Of a stretch of 64,000 bases of DNA, positions 1 to 8,549 are shown in pieces. Position 1 is the stretch's first letter, and every line of letters begins with the position of its first letter. Under the pieces are notes generated by a model, which was not told the DNA's origin, searched no databases, and saw nothing but the letters and a program-made list of their open reading frames with translations. The position numbers and the translations under genes were made by a program. Location: assembly GCF_001202025.1 (NCBI RefSeq), contig NZ_LGHS01000067.1:119270-183269 (forward strand). The letters run 5' to 3'. Source of the stretch: Pseudorhodobacter aquimaris. Its GTDB lineage: Bacteria; Pseudomonadota; Alphaproteobacteria; Rhodobacterales; Rhodobacteraceae.

Positions 1-2
1 GC

Positions 3-635
3 TCATAGGGCGGCCTGCGCGGTGGCCAGAACGTCGGCTGCGACCTGATCGGGCGCCCGCGCCCCGTCGATTACGGCAAAACGGGATTCTGATGCTGCGA
101 GGGCCAGAAACCCTGCGCGCATGCGGGCTTGAAGATCGGTGCCCATATCCTCAAAGCGTTGCTCGGTGCCTGCGCGAGATACCGCGCGGGAATGGCCGGT
201 CTTTGCGTCTATATCGATCAGAAGGGTCAGGTCGGGTTCAACCCCGATCATGCGCTTGTGCAGGTCATCGACCATCGCGCGCAGATCCGCACCCGCGCCG
301 CGCCGGATGCCTTGATACATGCGGGTGCTATCGGCGAAACGGTCGGTGATAACGATCTCGCCACGGGCAAGGGCGGGGCGGATGGTTTTCTCCAGATGGT
401 CCCGGCGCGCGGCGGTGAACAAAAGGATCTCGGTTTCAGGCGACCAGCGGTCGGGTTCCCCTTCCAGCACCAAGCGGCGGATCTCCTCGGCGCCGGTGCT
501 GCCGCCGGGTTCGCGCGTCAGCAAAACCTTATGCCCCAACGCGCGCAACGCATCGGCCAAAAGTCGCGCCTGCGTGCTTTTGCCAGAGCCGTCAATGCCC
601 TCAAAGCTGATGAAAAGCCCTTGGTCGCGTGTCAT
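3..635 (-). CDS. tmk: Thymidylate kinase
   Basis: Phosphorylates dTMP to dTDP with ATP in the cytoplasm, an essential step of dTTP synthesis. The 210-residue product has the family's usual length. It carries the P-loop GIDGSGKST at residues 13-21, the TREPGG segment near 40, and the DRF..S..YQG block (DRFADSTRMYQG) that serves the dTMP site. The stop codon lies at the very edge of the window, so the gene is complete. It starts one base after the stop of the D,D-carboxypeptidase gene and is probably the third gene of that transcript. The next gene of this cluster in relatives, often holB, would lie outside the window. Confidence 0.97.
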   Translation of the reverse strand: MTRDQGLFISFEGIDGSGKSTQARLLADALRALGHKVLLTREPGGSTGAEEIRRLVLEGEPDRWSPETEILLFTAARRDHLEKTIRPALARGEIVITDRFADSTRMYQGIRRGAGADLRAMVDDLHKRMIGVEPDLTLLIDIDAKTGHSRAVSRAGTEQRFEDMGTDLQARMRAGFLALAASESRFAVIDGARAPDQVAADVLATAQAAL

Positions 636-636
636 T

Positions 637-1791
637 TCAGGTCGCTGGCTCTGCGTCCGTCAGGAACCGCTTTTGCAACACCAGCGCCGCCTTTTCCAAT
701 CGCTGCAAAAAGCCTGCCGCCGTCACGCCGTTTTCAGCCAGAAGCGGAACCTCGCGCTGTGGCAGGTCGGGCACGGAAATGGTCAACGTGCCAACCTCAG
801 CCCCCGCCGCCAAAGGCGCCTTGAGCGGGCCGGTATAGCTGACCTCGGCCTTTACCCCGTCTTGGACAAGGGCCGGCACCAGCATGGTGATATCCTCGGC
901 GGCGACCAGACCGACCTCGGGCGCACTGCCCAGCCAGACATCGGCCGAGGCGACACGCTGCCCCGCTTTGATCACGGTTTTCATCACGAACTGACGAAAG
1001 GCCCAGTTCATCATGCGGTCGGCCTCTTCGGCGCGGGCCTCTTCGGAGGTCATGCCGGTGATGACGAAAATCACCCGCCGGTCGCCCTGTTTGGCCGATC
1101 CGACCAGCCCATAGCCCGCCTCAGAGGTATGGCCGGTTTTCAACCCGTCAGCACCGCCGCCAAGTTTCAACAATGGGTTGCGGTTATGACGGTTGGCCGC
1201 AGCACGATCGGCATAGTTGAACTCGGTTTCCGCAAAGATGGGATAGAGGTCGGGAAATTCCTCGATCAACCGTTTGGCAAGAATGCCCAGATCGCGCATG
1301 GACATGCGTTGCGCAGGATCAGGCCAGCCAGAAGAATTGGCAAAGGTCGAATTATTCATCCCCAATGCCTTGGCGCGTTCGGTCATCTGATGGGAAAAGG
1401 CCTCTTCGGTGCCTGAAAGCCCCTCAGCCACCACCACGCAGGCGTCATTGCCCGAATTGATGATGATCCCCTTGATCAGGTCGCGGGTCGTGGGCCGGTC
1501 GCGCTGGTTGAGGAACATGGTCGATCCGCCCATCGCCTGCGCACGGGCCGAAACCGAAAACTCGGTGTCCATCGTGACGCGCCCGTCGCGCAACGCCTCA
1601 AACAGCATGTTCAGGGTCATCAGCTTGGACATGGAGGCAGGTGGCAGTGAAACATCGGCATTCTTGTCCATCAACACGGTTTCGGTTGCCATGTCATAGA
1701 CCCAGGCCGCCTGTGCGCGCGTCTCGAACGCCTGTGCCTGACCGATCAATGGCAGCATGACAAGCAGGCAAAGAAGGCGTTTGAACAGCAT
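637..1791 (-). CDS. D-alanyl-D-alanine carboxypeptidase (PBP5/6-like, S11 family)
   Basis: Periplasmic penicillin-binding protein that trims the terminal D-Ala of peptidoglycan pentapeptides. The 384-residue product opens with a hydrophobic signal peptide (MLFKRLLCLLVMLPLIGQAQA), then the active-site SMSK tetrad at 53-56, an SGN motif within INSGNDA, and KTG within DGLKTGHTSEAG. A C-terminal PBP5-type beta domain follows. The ATG at 1791 is preferred to an in-frame codon at 1863, because it gives a proper signal peptide, is preceded by AAAGGA, and removes an overlap with the upstream gene. It sits between a SPOR lipoprotein and tmk, so the cluster mixes wall remodelling with nucleotide supply. 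Confidence 0.93.
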   Translation of the reverse strand: MLFKRLLCLLVMLPLIGQAQAFETRAQAAWVYDMATETVLMDKNADVSLPPASMSKLMTLNMLFEALRDGRVTMDTEFSVSARAQAMGGSTMFLNQRDRPTTRDLIKGIIINSGNDACVVVAEGLSGTEEAFSHQMTERAKALGMNNSTFANSSGWPDPAQRMSMRDLGILAKRLIEEFPDLYPIFAETEFNYADRAAANRHNRNPLLKLGGGADGLKTGHTSEAGYGLVGSAKQGDRRVIFVITGMTSEEARAEEADRMMNWAFRQFVMKTVIKAGQRVASADVWLGSAPEVGLVAAEDITMLVPALVQDGVKAEVSYTGPLKAPLAAGAEVGTLTISVPDLPQREVPLLAENGVTAAGFLQRLEKAALVLQKRFLTDAEPAT

Positions 1792-1840
1792 CTTGGGGTC
1801 CTTTCGGTTTAAAAGCCGGGCGCGCAGGCCCGGAGCCGGA

Positions 1841-2647
1841 TTACCGCGAAACGAAATATGCATCGCTAAAGCCGAGTGATTTTACTTTTGCCAAGGTTGC
1901 GTTGCGATCTGCAGCGGCGACGGGGCCGGCTGTCACACCCCAAAAGGTCTTGCCCTGACTGCTGTCTTTGGTGACAGTGGCCGCAATCCCGGCTTTTTCC
2001 AAGGTAGAAGCGGCACGGGTTGCATTGGCCTCAACGCTGAAAATCCCGATCTGGACACGGTTCTTGGCGCTTTTGGCGGCGGGCCGTGCGGCGGGTTTCG
2101 GAGCGATATTGTCAAGTGCGGCACTGGCGGTGGCAACCGGATCGATTGTGCTGGTTTCCACCGTTTCATTGGCCGAAAGAATCGGGCGGGCGGCATCGGG
2201 GGTCTCGACGGGGACTTCCTCACGACGCAATGCGGTTACGCTAATCGCGGTTGGTCGCCCGGCCAGAATGCCCAAAGCTGTCGCCGCATCAGATGATATT
2301 TGCAACGCAGGGCCGGGGTTAATGCGTTCACGCCGGAACAGCGCGCCGATCACAAATTTGCCATTGGCCGGGTTGCGCAGGATCACCCGCTCTGGATCAA
2401 CCGCATCGGGCGAGGCGACCCAGACACCCCCCAGCGAGGGGCGACCGTCCCAAAGGGCCTCATCGCTGACCTGAAAGACCTGCGGCGCCTCGACATCGCG
2501 GTCAACCAGCCGGATAGAGGTTGCAGAAGTCACCTCATCGGCGTTTTTATCTTTGCTGGCAAAGGGGTTGCCGACACTTTGACAGGCGGTCAGGCCAAGT
2601 GCCGCCGCCGAAGCCAAAAGAATAACCCTGATTGTTGCTCGTGCCAT
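1841..2647 (-). CDS. SPOR-domain lipoprotein
   Basis: A 268-residue outer-envelope lipoprotein. The N-terminus is a lipoprotein signal with lipobox LTAC (Cys22). The middle is a poorly recognised domain with an Ala/Pro-rich linker. The last 70 residues (from NRVQIGIFSVEANATRAAS onward) form a SPOR domain, the fold that binds denuded glycan strands at division sites. It lies 49 bp upstream of the D,D-carboxypeptidase gene on the same strand, which fits a role in cell-wall remodelling. The domain call is firm. The specific partner or enzymatic role (an RlpA-like function is possible) is not visible, since no DPBB/RlpA core can be recognised. Confidence 0.85.
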   Translation of the reverse strand: MARATIRVILLASAAALGLTACQSVGNPFASKDKNADEVTSATSIRLVDRDVEAPQVFQVSDEALWDGRPSLGGVWVASPDAVDPERVILRNPANGKFVIGALFRRERINPGPALQISSDAATALGILAGRPTAISVTALRREEVPVETPDAARPILSANETVETSTIDPVATASAALDNIAPKPAARPAAKSAKNRVQIGIFSVEANATRAASTLEKAGIAATVTKDSSQGKTFWGVTAGPVAAADRNATLAKVKSLGFSDAYFVSR

Positions 2648-2836
2648 GTGCTGCCTTTATTCCCACGCGAATTCTGTGCCGCGTTTGTTTGGTTCTGTTC
2701 GGGGGCTGCGATCTGTACCGCGCGCGCGTTAACCCCCTTGGCGCACCATATCGCGATGCGCCTTGCGTGGGAAGTGCCACAGAGGATTTCGGCAAAAATT
2801 GGCATCCGGTTTTTGCGGGGCTAATCGCGCCTGTTA

Positions 2837-3778
2837 TCAAAAACGGCCGATGCGTTCGGTCAAAAGGGCAAAAAAGCCCTCGGCATCGACATCGCCGATA
2901 AACAGCGCATTTTCCGCCCTGTCGGTCACTCCCCACCAATCGGCCACGGTCATGCCCAATGTCAGTGCGGATTGCGTCTCGATTTCGACATTGACCTTGC
3001 GACCGGAAAACAACCCGGGCTGAAGCAGCCAGGCAATCACGCAAGGGTCGTGCAAAGGCGCGCCCTCTGATCCGTATTTCTCCTTGTCGAAACGTTCAAA
3101 GAAATCCGTCCATTCCGCGACCATCCGGCCCGGTTCCGTGCCCATATCACGAAAGGCCTGAACACGCGGGGCGGTTGTCAGGGCCTTATGGGTGACGTCC
3201 AGCGGCATCACCGTCAGGGGCGTGCCACATTTGAACACGACAGCAGCGGCCTCGGGGTCGACGTAGATATTGAACTCGGCTGTGGGGGTGATGTTGCCCA
3301 CCTCGAAATAGGCGCCGCCCATCAGCACAATCTCGGCGATTTTCGGTGCGATATCAGGAGCGCGTTGGAGGGCGGTGGCGATATTGGTCAGCGGCCCTAG
3401 CGCGCAAAGCGTGACAGCGCCCGCATCCTCGGCCCGCAGGGTGTCGATGATGAAATCCACCGCGTGCTGCTCTTGTAGGGGCATTTGAGGCGCGGGCAGC
3501 TGTGGCCCGTCCAGCCCGGTCTTGCCGTGAACATGCTCGGCGGTGACCAGCTTGCGCGTCAGGGGCGCGTCGCAACCGGCAAAGACCTTGGTATCGGGCT
3601 TGCCCGCCAGTTCACATATGATGCGGGCGTTCTTGGCGGTCAGTGCCAGCGGCACATTGCCCGCAACGGCGGTGATTCCCAGCACCTCCAGCTCTGCCGG
3701 GCTGGCCAGCGCCAGCAGGATGGCGACGGCATCGTCTTGGCCGGGATCGGTGTCGATGATGATTTTACGCGCTGCCAT
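2837..3778 (-). CDS. Nucleoside hydrolase (IunH/RihA-like)
   Basis: Hydrolyses the N-glycosidic bond of ribonucleosides, releasing base and ribose. The 313-residue protein starts MAARKIIIDTDPGQDDAVAI and so carries the DxDxxxDD calcium-binding signature (residues 9-16) of the family. It also has VMGGAY, the NI..TAEFN segment and a C-terminal HDPCVIAW that supplies another metal/substrate ligand. Length matches the usual 310-320. The ATG at 3778 is chosen because the signature motif follows at once; an open frame upstream has no homology. It lies 121 bp downstream of the iron-binding protein gene with a terminator between, so it probably has its own promoter. Substrate preference cannot be read from sequence. 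Confidence 0.9.
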   Translation of the reverse strand: MAARKIIIDTDPGQDDAVAILLALASPAELEVLGITAVAGNVPLALTAKNARIICELAGKPDTKVFAGCDAPLTRKLVTAEHVHGKTGLDGPQLPAPQMPLQEQHAVDFIIDTLRAEDAGAVTLCALGPLTNIATALQRAPDIAPKIAEIVLMGGAYFEVGNITPTAEFNIYVDPEAAAVVFKCGTPLTVMPLDVTHKALTTAPRVQAFRDMGTEPGRMVAEWTDFFERFDKEKYGSEGAPLHDPCVIAWLLQPGLFSGRKVNVEIETQSALTLGMTVADWWGVTDRAENALFIGDVDAEGFFALLTERIGRF

Positions 3779-3835
3779 AAACCCTCTCAGAATTCTTTGG
3801 GCCAACAGACCGCAGGAAGGATGCCTTGTCCATGC

Positions 3836-3864
3836 CAAAAACCGGAGGCATGTACGCCCCCGGT
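3836..3864 (-). terminator. Rho-independent terminator after the iron-binding protein gene
   Basis: On the minus strand ACCGGGGGC and GCCTCCGGT pair (9 bp, one G-T) around the loop GTACAT, followed directly by TTTT. It lies 36 bp past the stop of the iron ABC binding protein gene and before the nucleoside hydrolase start. Confidence 0.75.
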
Positions 3865-3899
3865 CCCGTGAAGTAATTTGATGTTGGTTCGGCCGCTGA

Positions 3900-4907
3900 T
3901 CAGCCGTCGAAATCGATCTCTTCGATGATGTGCAGGGCGGCAGGGCGTGCCTTGGCCACATCGGTCAGGTTGATGCTGTCGGCGGTGAAGTCACCCCAGC
4001 TTTGCACGATTTCCGAACGGGCAACGCCGTCCTTGACGGGGAATTCGTGGTTGGTTTCGGCATAGATCTGCTGTGCCTCATCACCGGTCAGCCATTCCAT
4101 GAACTGCAAGGCTTGTTCCTTGTTCGGCGCGGATTTCGTCATCGCCACACCGGAAACGTTCAGATGCGTACCGCTGCCTTCAAAGGTAGGGAACACGATA
4201 CGGACAGAATTTGCCCATTCTTGCTGTTCCGCATCATCCATCATCTTGCCCATGTAATAGGTGTTCCCGATGGAGATATCACATTCGCCTGCCCAGATCG
4301 CCTTGACCTGATCGCGGTCGCCGCCGACGGGCTTGCGCGCCAGATTAGCCTTCACGCCTTCGGCCCAGGTTTTCGCAGCTTCTTCGCCGTGATGGGCGAT
4401 AACGGCCCCCAGCAGCGCGATGTTATAGTCGCTGGTGCCGGAACGGGAACAGATGCGGCCCTTCCATTTGTCCGAGGCCAGATCCTCATAGGTGGTGACT
4501 TCGCCATCCGCGACCCGGTCCTTGGAGGCATAGACGATCCGCGCACGTGAGGTGACGCCGAACCAATGATTATCGGCATCGCGCAATCCGACGGGGATAT
4601 TGGTGTTCAGCACATCCGAGGTTACGGGCTGGGTCACGCCTGCATCGACGATCTCGGTCAGCCGGGCGATATCAACTGTCATCACCAGATCGGCGGGGCT
4701 ACGGTCGCCCTCGGCAACCAGACGCTCGGCCATACCTTTGCCAACGAAGGCGATGTTTACATCAATGCCGGTTTCTGCGGTAAAGGCGTCGGCCAAGGGC
4801 TGGATCAACTCTGGCTGGCGGTGGGAATAGACGTTTACCTCATCGGCAAGCACGGGCAGTGCGGTGCTGGCAAGCGCGAGGGCGGCGGTGGACAAGCGAA
4901 GAAACAT
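3900..4907 (-). CDS. Iron(III) ABC transporter periplasmic binding protein (FbpA/FutA type)
   Basis: A 335-residue periplasmic solute-binding protein with a Sec signal peptide ending near ALPVLA (about residue 21). The mature start EVNVYSHRQPELIQPL is typical of the FbpA/FutA/AfuA group, which captures ferric iron for an ABC importer. The adjacent tyrosines of IGNTYYMGKM are the usual iron ligands in the C-lobe. Permease and ATPase genes are not next to it, so the rest of the importer is presumably elsewhere or encoded singly. A TGA-N9-TCA iron box sits 67 bp upstream of the start and a terminator follows the gene, which suggests a single-gene, iron-controlled transcript. Confidence 0.9.
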   Translation of the reverse strand: MFLRLSTAALALASTALPVLADEVNVYSHRQPELIQPLADAFTAETGIDVNIAFVGKGMAERLVAEGDRSPADLVMTVDIARLTEIVDAGVTQPVTSDVLNTNIPVGLRDADNHWFGVTSRARIVYASKDRVADGEVTTYEDLASDKWKGRICSRSGTSDYNIALLGAVIAHHGEEAAKTWAEGVKANLARKPVGGDRDQVKAIWAGECDISIGNTYYMGKMMDDAEQQEWANSVRIVFPTFEGSGTHLNVSGVAMTKSAPNKEQALQFMEWLTGDEAQQIYAETNHEFPVKDGVARSEIVQSWGDFTADSINLTDVAKARPAALHIIEEIDFDG

Positions 4908-4973
4908 TGTTGACCTCTTTAGTCTGAATTTTCTGAACTCCTTAAACCCGACTCTTTTACTCCGGTCAATGGC

Positions 4974-4988
4974 TGACTTTATTTATCA
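4974..4988 (-). promoter_or_regulatory. Iron-Rhodo box (RirA-type operator) upstream of iron-binding protein
   Basis: The 15 bases TGACTTTATTTATCA fit TGA-N9-TCA, the consensus described for RirA-type iron boxes in Rhodobacterales. The site is 67 bp upstream of the ATG of a ferric-iron binding protein. The pattern is short, so the gene context carries much of the weight. Confidence 0.6.
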
Positions 4989-5011
4989 AGATGAGTACGC
5001 AGTGTTTTAAG

Positions 5012-5842
5012 TCATTTCTTTTCCTCGGCCTTTGCGCGGTCCCAAAGGGTGTCCATCTCGGCCAGATCGCTTTGCGCCGGGGTTTTGCCTGCCTCGGACA
5101 AAAGCTGTTCGATGCGGCCAAAACGGCGGGTGAATTTCTGGTTTGCCGCGCGCAAGGCTGCCTCAGGATCAATGTCGAGGTGGCGGGCAAGGTTGGCCAT
5201 GACGAACATCAGATCGCCAAACTCCTCGGCCTGTTCCTGCGAACCCATCGTGTCGCGTGCCTCAACCAATTCCCGCGATTCCTCGAGTATCTTATCCAGA
5301 ACGCCGGTGGTAGAGGGCCAGTCAAACCCCACCCGCGCCGCCCGGTTTTGCAGCTTGACCGCACGGGTCAGCGCGGGCAGGCCAAGGGCGACCCCGTCCA
5401 GAACTCCGGCGGGGCCGCGCTCGGCCGCCTTGATCGCTTCCCAATCGGTGGTTTGTTGTTCCGGGGTTTTGTCGCGTGCGGTATCACCGAACACATGCGG
5501 GTGACGTGCGATCATCTTGTCGCAGATCGCCGCCGTGACGCTGTCAAAGGAAAAGAGACCGGCCTCCTCGCCCATCTGGGCGTGATAAACCGTTTGCAGC
5601 AGTAAATCGCCAAGCTCCCCTTCCAATTCGTCCCAGGCCTCGCGGGTAATCGCATCGGCGACCTCATAGGCTTCCTCGATCGTATAGGGCGCGATGGTGG
5701 CGAAATCCTGTTCAATATCCCAAGGGCAGCCGGTATCGGGATCGCGCAGGCGGGCCATGATTTCAAGCAGGCGCGGCAGGCCACCTTGCGGGTCCGCGAT
5801 CAGGGCTTCACTTTGCGGGCGGGACAGGCGCGGTTGGGCCAT
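5012..5842 (-). CDS. mazG: Nucleoside triphosphate pyrophosphohydrolase
   Basis: Hydrolyses (d)NTPs to NMP and pyrophosphate, clearing non-canonical nucleotides. The 276-residue protein has two MazG domains. The first contains LRDPDTGCPWD, EEAYEVADAI and ELGDLLLQ. The second contains EESRELVEARD and EEFGDLMFVMANLARHL. The paired EExxE/ExxD metal ligands are present in both. The ATG at 5842 is preferred over upstream in-frame codons because GAAAGGA precedes it with good spacing and the conserved region begins soon after. It is divergent from the M20 hydrolase gene, with 61 bp between the two starts. MazG proteins are often about 265-280 residues, as here. Confidence 0.95.
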   Translation of the reverse strand: MAQPRLSRPQSEALIADPQGGLPRLLEIMARLRDPDTGCPWDIEQDFATIAPYTIEEAYEVADAITREAWDELEGELGDLLLQTVYHAQMGEEAGLFSFDSVTAAICDKMIARHPHVFGDTARDKTPEQQTTDWEAIKAAERGPAGVLDGVALGLPALTRAVKLQNRAARVGFDWPSTTGVLDKILEESRELVEARDTMGSQEQAEEFGDLMFVMANLARHLDIDPEAALRAANQKFTRRFGRIEQLLSEAGKTPAQSDLAEMDTLWDRAKAEEKK

Positions 5843-5903
5843 TGCGGTTCCTTTCAAATTGCGGTCTTGTGGCGCATATACCATGCCCCCGAAGGAGGAA
5901 ACC

Positions 5904-7067
5904 ATGCCCGTGTTGAATGCCATTGCAGGCGCTGCCGAGGAGATGAAGGGCTGGCGCCATCATCTGCACCGGCATCCGGAATTGGGGTTCGAGTGTCAGG
6001 AAACGGCGGCCTTTATCAAGGCGCGCTTGCAGGACTTCGGCGTGGACGAGGTGCATGACGGCATTGCCACCAGTGGCATCGTTGCCATTATCAATGGCGG
6101 TGCCGAGGGGCCGGTCATTGGTCTGCGCGCCGATATGGATGCCCTGCCCATCACCGAAGAGACGGGGGCGGAATATGCCTCAACCCATCCGGGCAAGATG
6201 CATGCCTGCGGGCATGACGGCCATGTGACCATGCTCTTGGGGGCGGCGAAATACCTTTGTGAGACGCGGCGTTTTTCGGGCAAGGTTGCGCTGATATTCC
6301 AGCCGGCCGAGGAGAACGGCGGCGGTGGCGGGGTGATGGTCCAAGAGGGCATCATGGACCGGTTCAATATCGCCCAAGTTTACGGCATCCACAATATGCC
6401 CAATATGCCCTTTGGTCAGTTTGATACCACATCAGGGGCGCTTATGGCCTCGGTCGATACGGTGACTGTGATGGTCAAAGGCAAGGGGGGCCATGCCGCC
6501 ACGCCGCATGTTTGTATTGATCCGGTGGTGGCGATCACCGGCATGGTACAGGCGCTTCAGTCCATCGTCTCGCGCAATGTCTATGCGCTGGATGAGGCGG
6601 TGATTTCGGTGACGCAAATCCATGCCGGTTCGGCTAATAACATCATCCCCGAAAGCGGCTGGTTCTGTGCCACGATCCGCTGTTTCAACCCCGAGGTCCG
6701 CGCCCTGATCAAGCGGCGCATCCATGAGGTTATCGCGGGGCAAGCCCAATCTTATGAGGTAGAGACCGAGGTGGAATATGACTGGGGCTATCCGGCCACG
6801 ATCAACCACGCCGATCAGGCGCAATTTGCCCTTGCTGTCGCGGCCGAGATCGCAGGAGAGGCCGGCATCAACCCTGACGCGGCCCGCCAGATGACGGCCG
6901 AAGATTTCAGCTATATGCTGGAGGCGCGCCCCGGTGCCTATCTGTTCCTTGGCACGGGTGAGGGCGCGGGGCTGCATCATGCTGCCTATGATTTCAACGA
7001 CCAAGCCGCCCCGATCGGCGCCAGTTTCTTTGCCCGTTTGGTAGAGCGCGCACAGCCCTTGGCGTGA
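5904..7067 (+). CDS. M20-family amidohydrolase (hippurate hydrolase-like)
   Basis: A 387-residue zinc amidohydrolase of the M20D group, which removes acyl groups from N-acyl amino acids such as hippurate or N-acetyl amino acids. Visible motifs are HRHPELGFE near the N-terminus, LRADMDALPI, HACGHDGHVTMLLGAAK with metal-binding His/Asp, and QPAEENGGGG with the catalytic Glu pair. A lid-domain dimerisation segment (GGHAATPH) and a C-terminal HHAAYDF follow. The start at 5904 is fixed by GGAGGAA four bases upstream; an in-frame extension to 5694 runs back through mazG and is rejected. It is followed 34 bp later by an agmatinase-like gene, so a joint role in amino-nitrogen salvage is possible. Confidence 0.88.
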   Translation: MPVLNAIAGAAEEMKGWRHHLHRHPELGFECQETAAFIKARLQDFGVDEVHDGIATSGIVAIINGGAEGPVIGLRADMDALPITEETGAEYASTHPGKMHACGHDGHVTMLLGAAKYLCETRRFSGKVALIFQPAEENGGGGGVMVQEGIMDRFNIAQVYGIHNMPNMPFGQFDTTSGALMASVDTVTVMVKGKGGHAATPHVCIDPVVAITGMVQALQSIVSRNVYALDEAVISVTQIHAGSANNIIPESGWFCATIRCFNPEVRALIKRRIHEVIAGQAQSYEVETEVEYDWGYPATINHADQAQFALAVAAEIAGEAGINPDAARQMTAEDFSYMLEARPGAYLFLGTGEGAGLHHAAYDFNDQAAPIGASFFARLVERAQPLA

Positions 7068-7101
7068 TTGGCCAAAACCCTTAGGATCAAAAGGAAAACC
7101 G

Positions 7102-8067
7102 ATGGCACTGGAAGATGCGAAAAACGAGGTGGACGGCGCTTTTACCCGCAAGGACATGCGCGGGTTGGCCTTTGAGAATGCCTTTGCCGGTGCTACGTCA
7201 TTCTTGCGCCGCCGCTATACCAAGGATCTGGCGGGCGTCGATCTGGCGATCACCGGCGTGCCCTTTGATCAAGCCGTCACCCACCGCCCCGGCACCCGCT
7301 TTGGCCCCCGCGCGATCCGCGAGGCAAGCGCCCTGCAGCCTTTCGATCCGCCCTACGGCTGGCCGACCTCTCCGCTTGAGGATATGGCGATTGTGGACTA
7401 CGGCGATCTGGCCTTTGACTATGCCCATACGCCCAGCTTTCCGGGGCTGTTGACGGCGCATATTGCGGGGATCCTCAGGGCTGGGCCGGGGGTGATCACC
7501 CTTGGCGGCGATCACTTTATCACCCTACCGATCCTGCGGGCCTATGCCGAAAAATACGGGCCAATGTCGGTTATCCATTTCGATGCCCATTCCGACCTTT
7601 GGGCCGATGATGATATGGAGCGTATCGACCATGGCACCTTCTTTTACAAAGCGGTGAAAAGCGGGATCATTGATCCGAAAACCAGCGTGCAAATCGGCAT
7701 TCGTACCCATTGTGACGACTATCTCGGGGTGGAATATATCGATGCGCGCACGGTGCATGAAGAGGGCGTCGCCCATACGGTTGCCCGCGCCAAAGAGATC
7801 GTGGGCCAAAACCCGACCTATGTTACCTTTGATATCGACTGCCTTGATCCCTCGGCCGCCCCCGGTACGGGCACGCCGGTCTGGGGCGGCTTGCACACCT
7901 GGCAGGCGGCGGCCTGTCTGCGTGATCTGGCCGGTATCAATATGGTCGGCGGCGATGTGGTAGAGGTCTCTCCGGCCTATGACACATCGGGCGCTACCGC
8001 GATTGCAGGCGCACATGTCGCGCATGAGCTGATCTGCCTTTACCACTGGGCGCAGCACCGCAAATGA
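7102..8067 (+). CDS. speB: Agmatinase-like ureohydrolase
   Basis: A 321-residue manganese ureohydrolase, annotated as agmatinase (agmatine to putrescine plus urea). The binuclear metal site is visible as GGDHF, HFDAHSDLW and TFDIDCLDPSAAPGTGTP, the three signature blocks of the arginase/agmatinase family. A ribosome site AAAAGGAAAA precedes the ATG. It follows the M20 hydrolase on the same strand and overlaps an alternative start of the DUF1499 gene. Family membership is certain. Members of this subgroup include guanidinobutyrase and guanidinopropionase, so the substrate assignment is only probable. Confidence 0.87.
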   Translation: MALEDAKNEVDGAFTRKDMRGLAFENAFAGATSFLRRRYTKDLAGVDLAITGVPFDQAVTHRPGTRFGPRAIREASALQPFDPPYGWPTSPLEDMAIVDYGDLAFDYAHTPSFPGLLTAHIAGILRAGPGVITLGGDHFITLPILRAYAEKYGPMSVIHFDAHSDLWADDDMERIDHGTFFYKAVKSGIIDPKTSVQIGIRTHCDDYLGVEYIDARTVHEEGVAHTVARAKEIVGQNPTYVTFDIDCLDPSAAPGTGTPVWGGLHTWQAAACLRDLAGINMVGGDVVEVSPAYDTSGATAIAGAHVAHELICLYHWAQHRK

Positions 8068-8078
8068 AGGGATCCATC

Positions 8079-8495
8079 ATGATAATCGCCGTTTTCCTGT
8101 TGGTCCTTGCAGGGCTGTTCGGGTATATCCGTTTCGCGCCCTCTGACGTGGCGCGCTGGCATATCGAACCCACCAGCAGCGCGCTGTGGCCGCAAGCCGC
8201 GCCGCCAGATGACGTGCAGGCCCAGATTGGCAGCGCCACGCTTTACCTTCCCGATGTCAGCCTTGCACAGGTTGATGCCGTGGCCATGGCCACCCCGCGC
8301 ACCACCCGTTTGGCCGGAGGTGTGGACGAGGGGCGCATCACATGGATCACCCGCTCGGCGCTTTGGGGCTTTCCCGACTACATCACGGCGCAAGCGGGGC
8401 CGGATGGCGTGCGTATTCTGGGGCGGCTGCGTTTTGGCAAATCGGATATGGGGGTCAATGCGGCACGTCTGCGTGAATGGCAGTCGAAACTTTAG
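8079..8495 (+). CDS. DUF1499 domain protein, membrane-anchored
   Basis: A 138-residue protein with one N-terminal transmembrane segment (MIIAVFLLVLAGLFGYIRF) followed by a periplasmic or cytosol-facing domain recognised as DUF1499. The ATG at 8079 has AAGGGA six bases upstream. An alternative ATG at 8064 overlaps the agmatinase stop and would add five residues. The segment ITWITRSALWGFPDYITAQ near the middle and LRFGKSDMGVNAARLREW at the end match what I recall of the family. Function is unknown. Its tight position after speB suggests cotranscription, and a short gap separates it from prfA. Confidence 0.75.
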   Translation: MIIAVFLLVLAGLFGYIRFAPSDVARWHIEPTSSALWPQAAPPDDVQAQIGSATLYLPDVSLAQVDAVAMATPRTTRLAGGVDEGRITWITRSALWGFPDYITAQAGPDGVRILGRLRFGKSDMGVNAARLREWQSKL

Positions 8496-8549
8496 CGCAA
8501 CGCCCATGCCCTCTTGACCTGCGCCAAGCCTTAGGACACACCCTGAAAA

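Noticed and set aside
319..1416. A 365-codon plus-strand frame across tmk and the carboxypeptidase gene
   Set aside because: Antisense shadow; it crosses two well supported genes and has no family features.
5694..5903. N-terminal extension of the M20 hydrolase
   Set aside because: The extension runs back through the start of mazG; the ATG at 5904 has a perfect GGAGGAA site.
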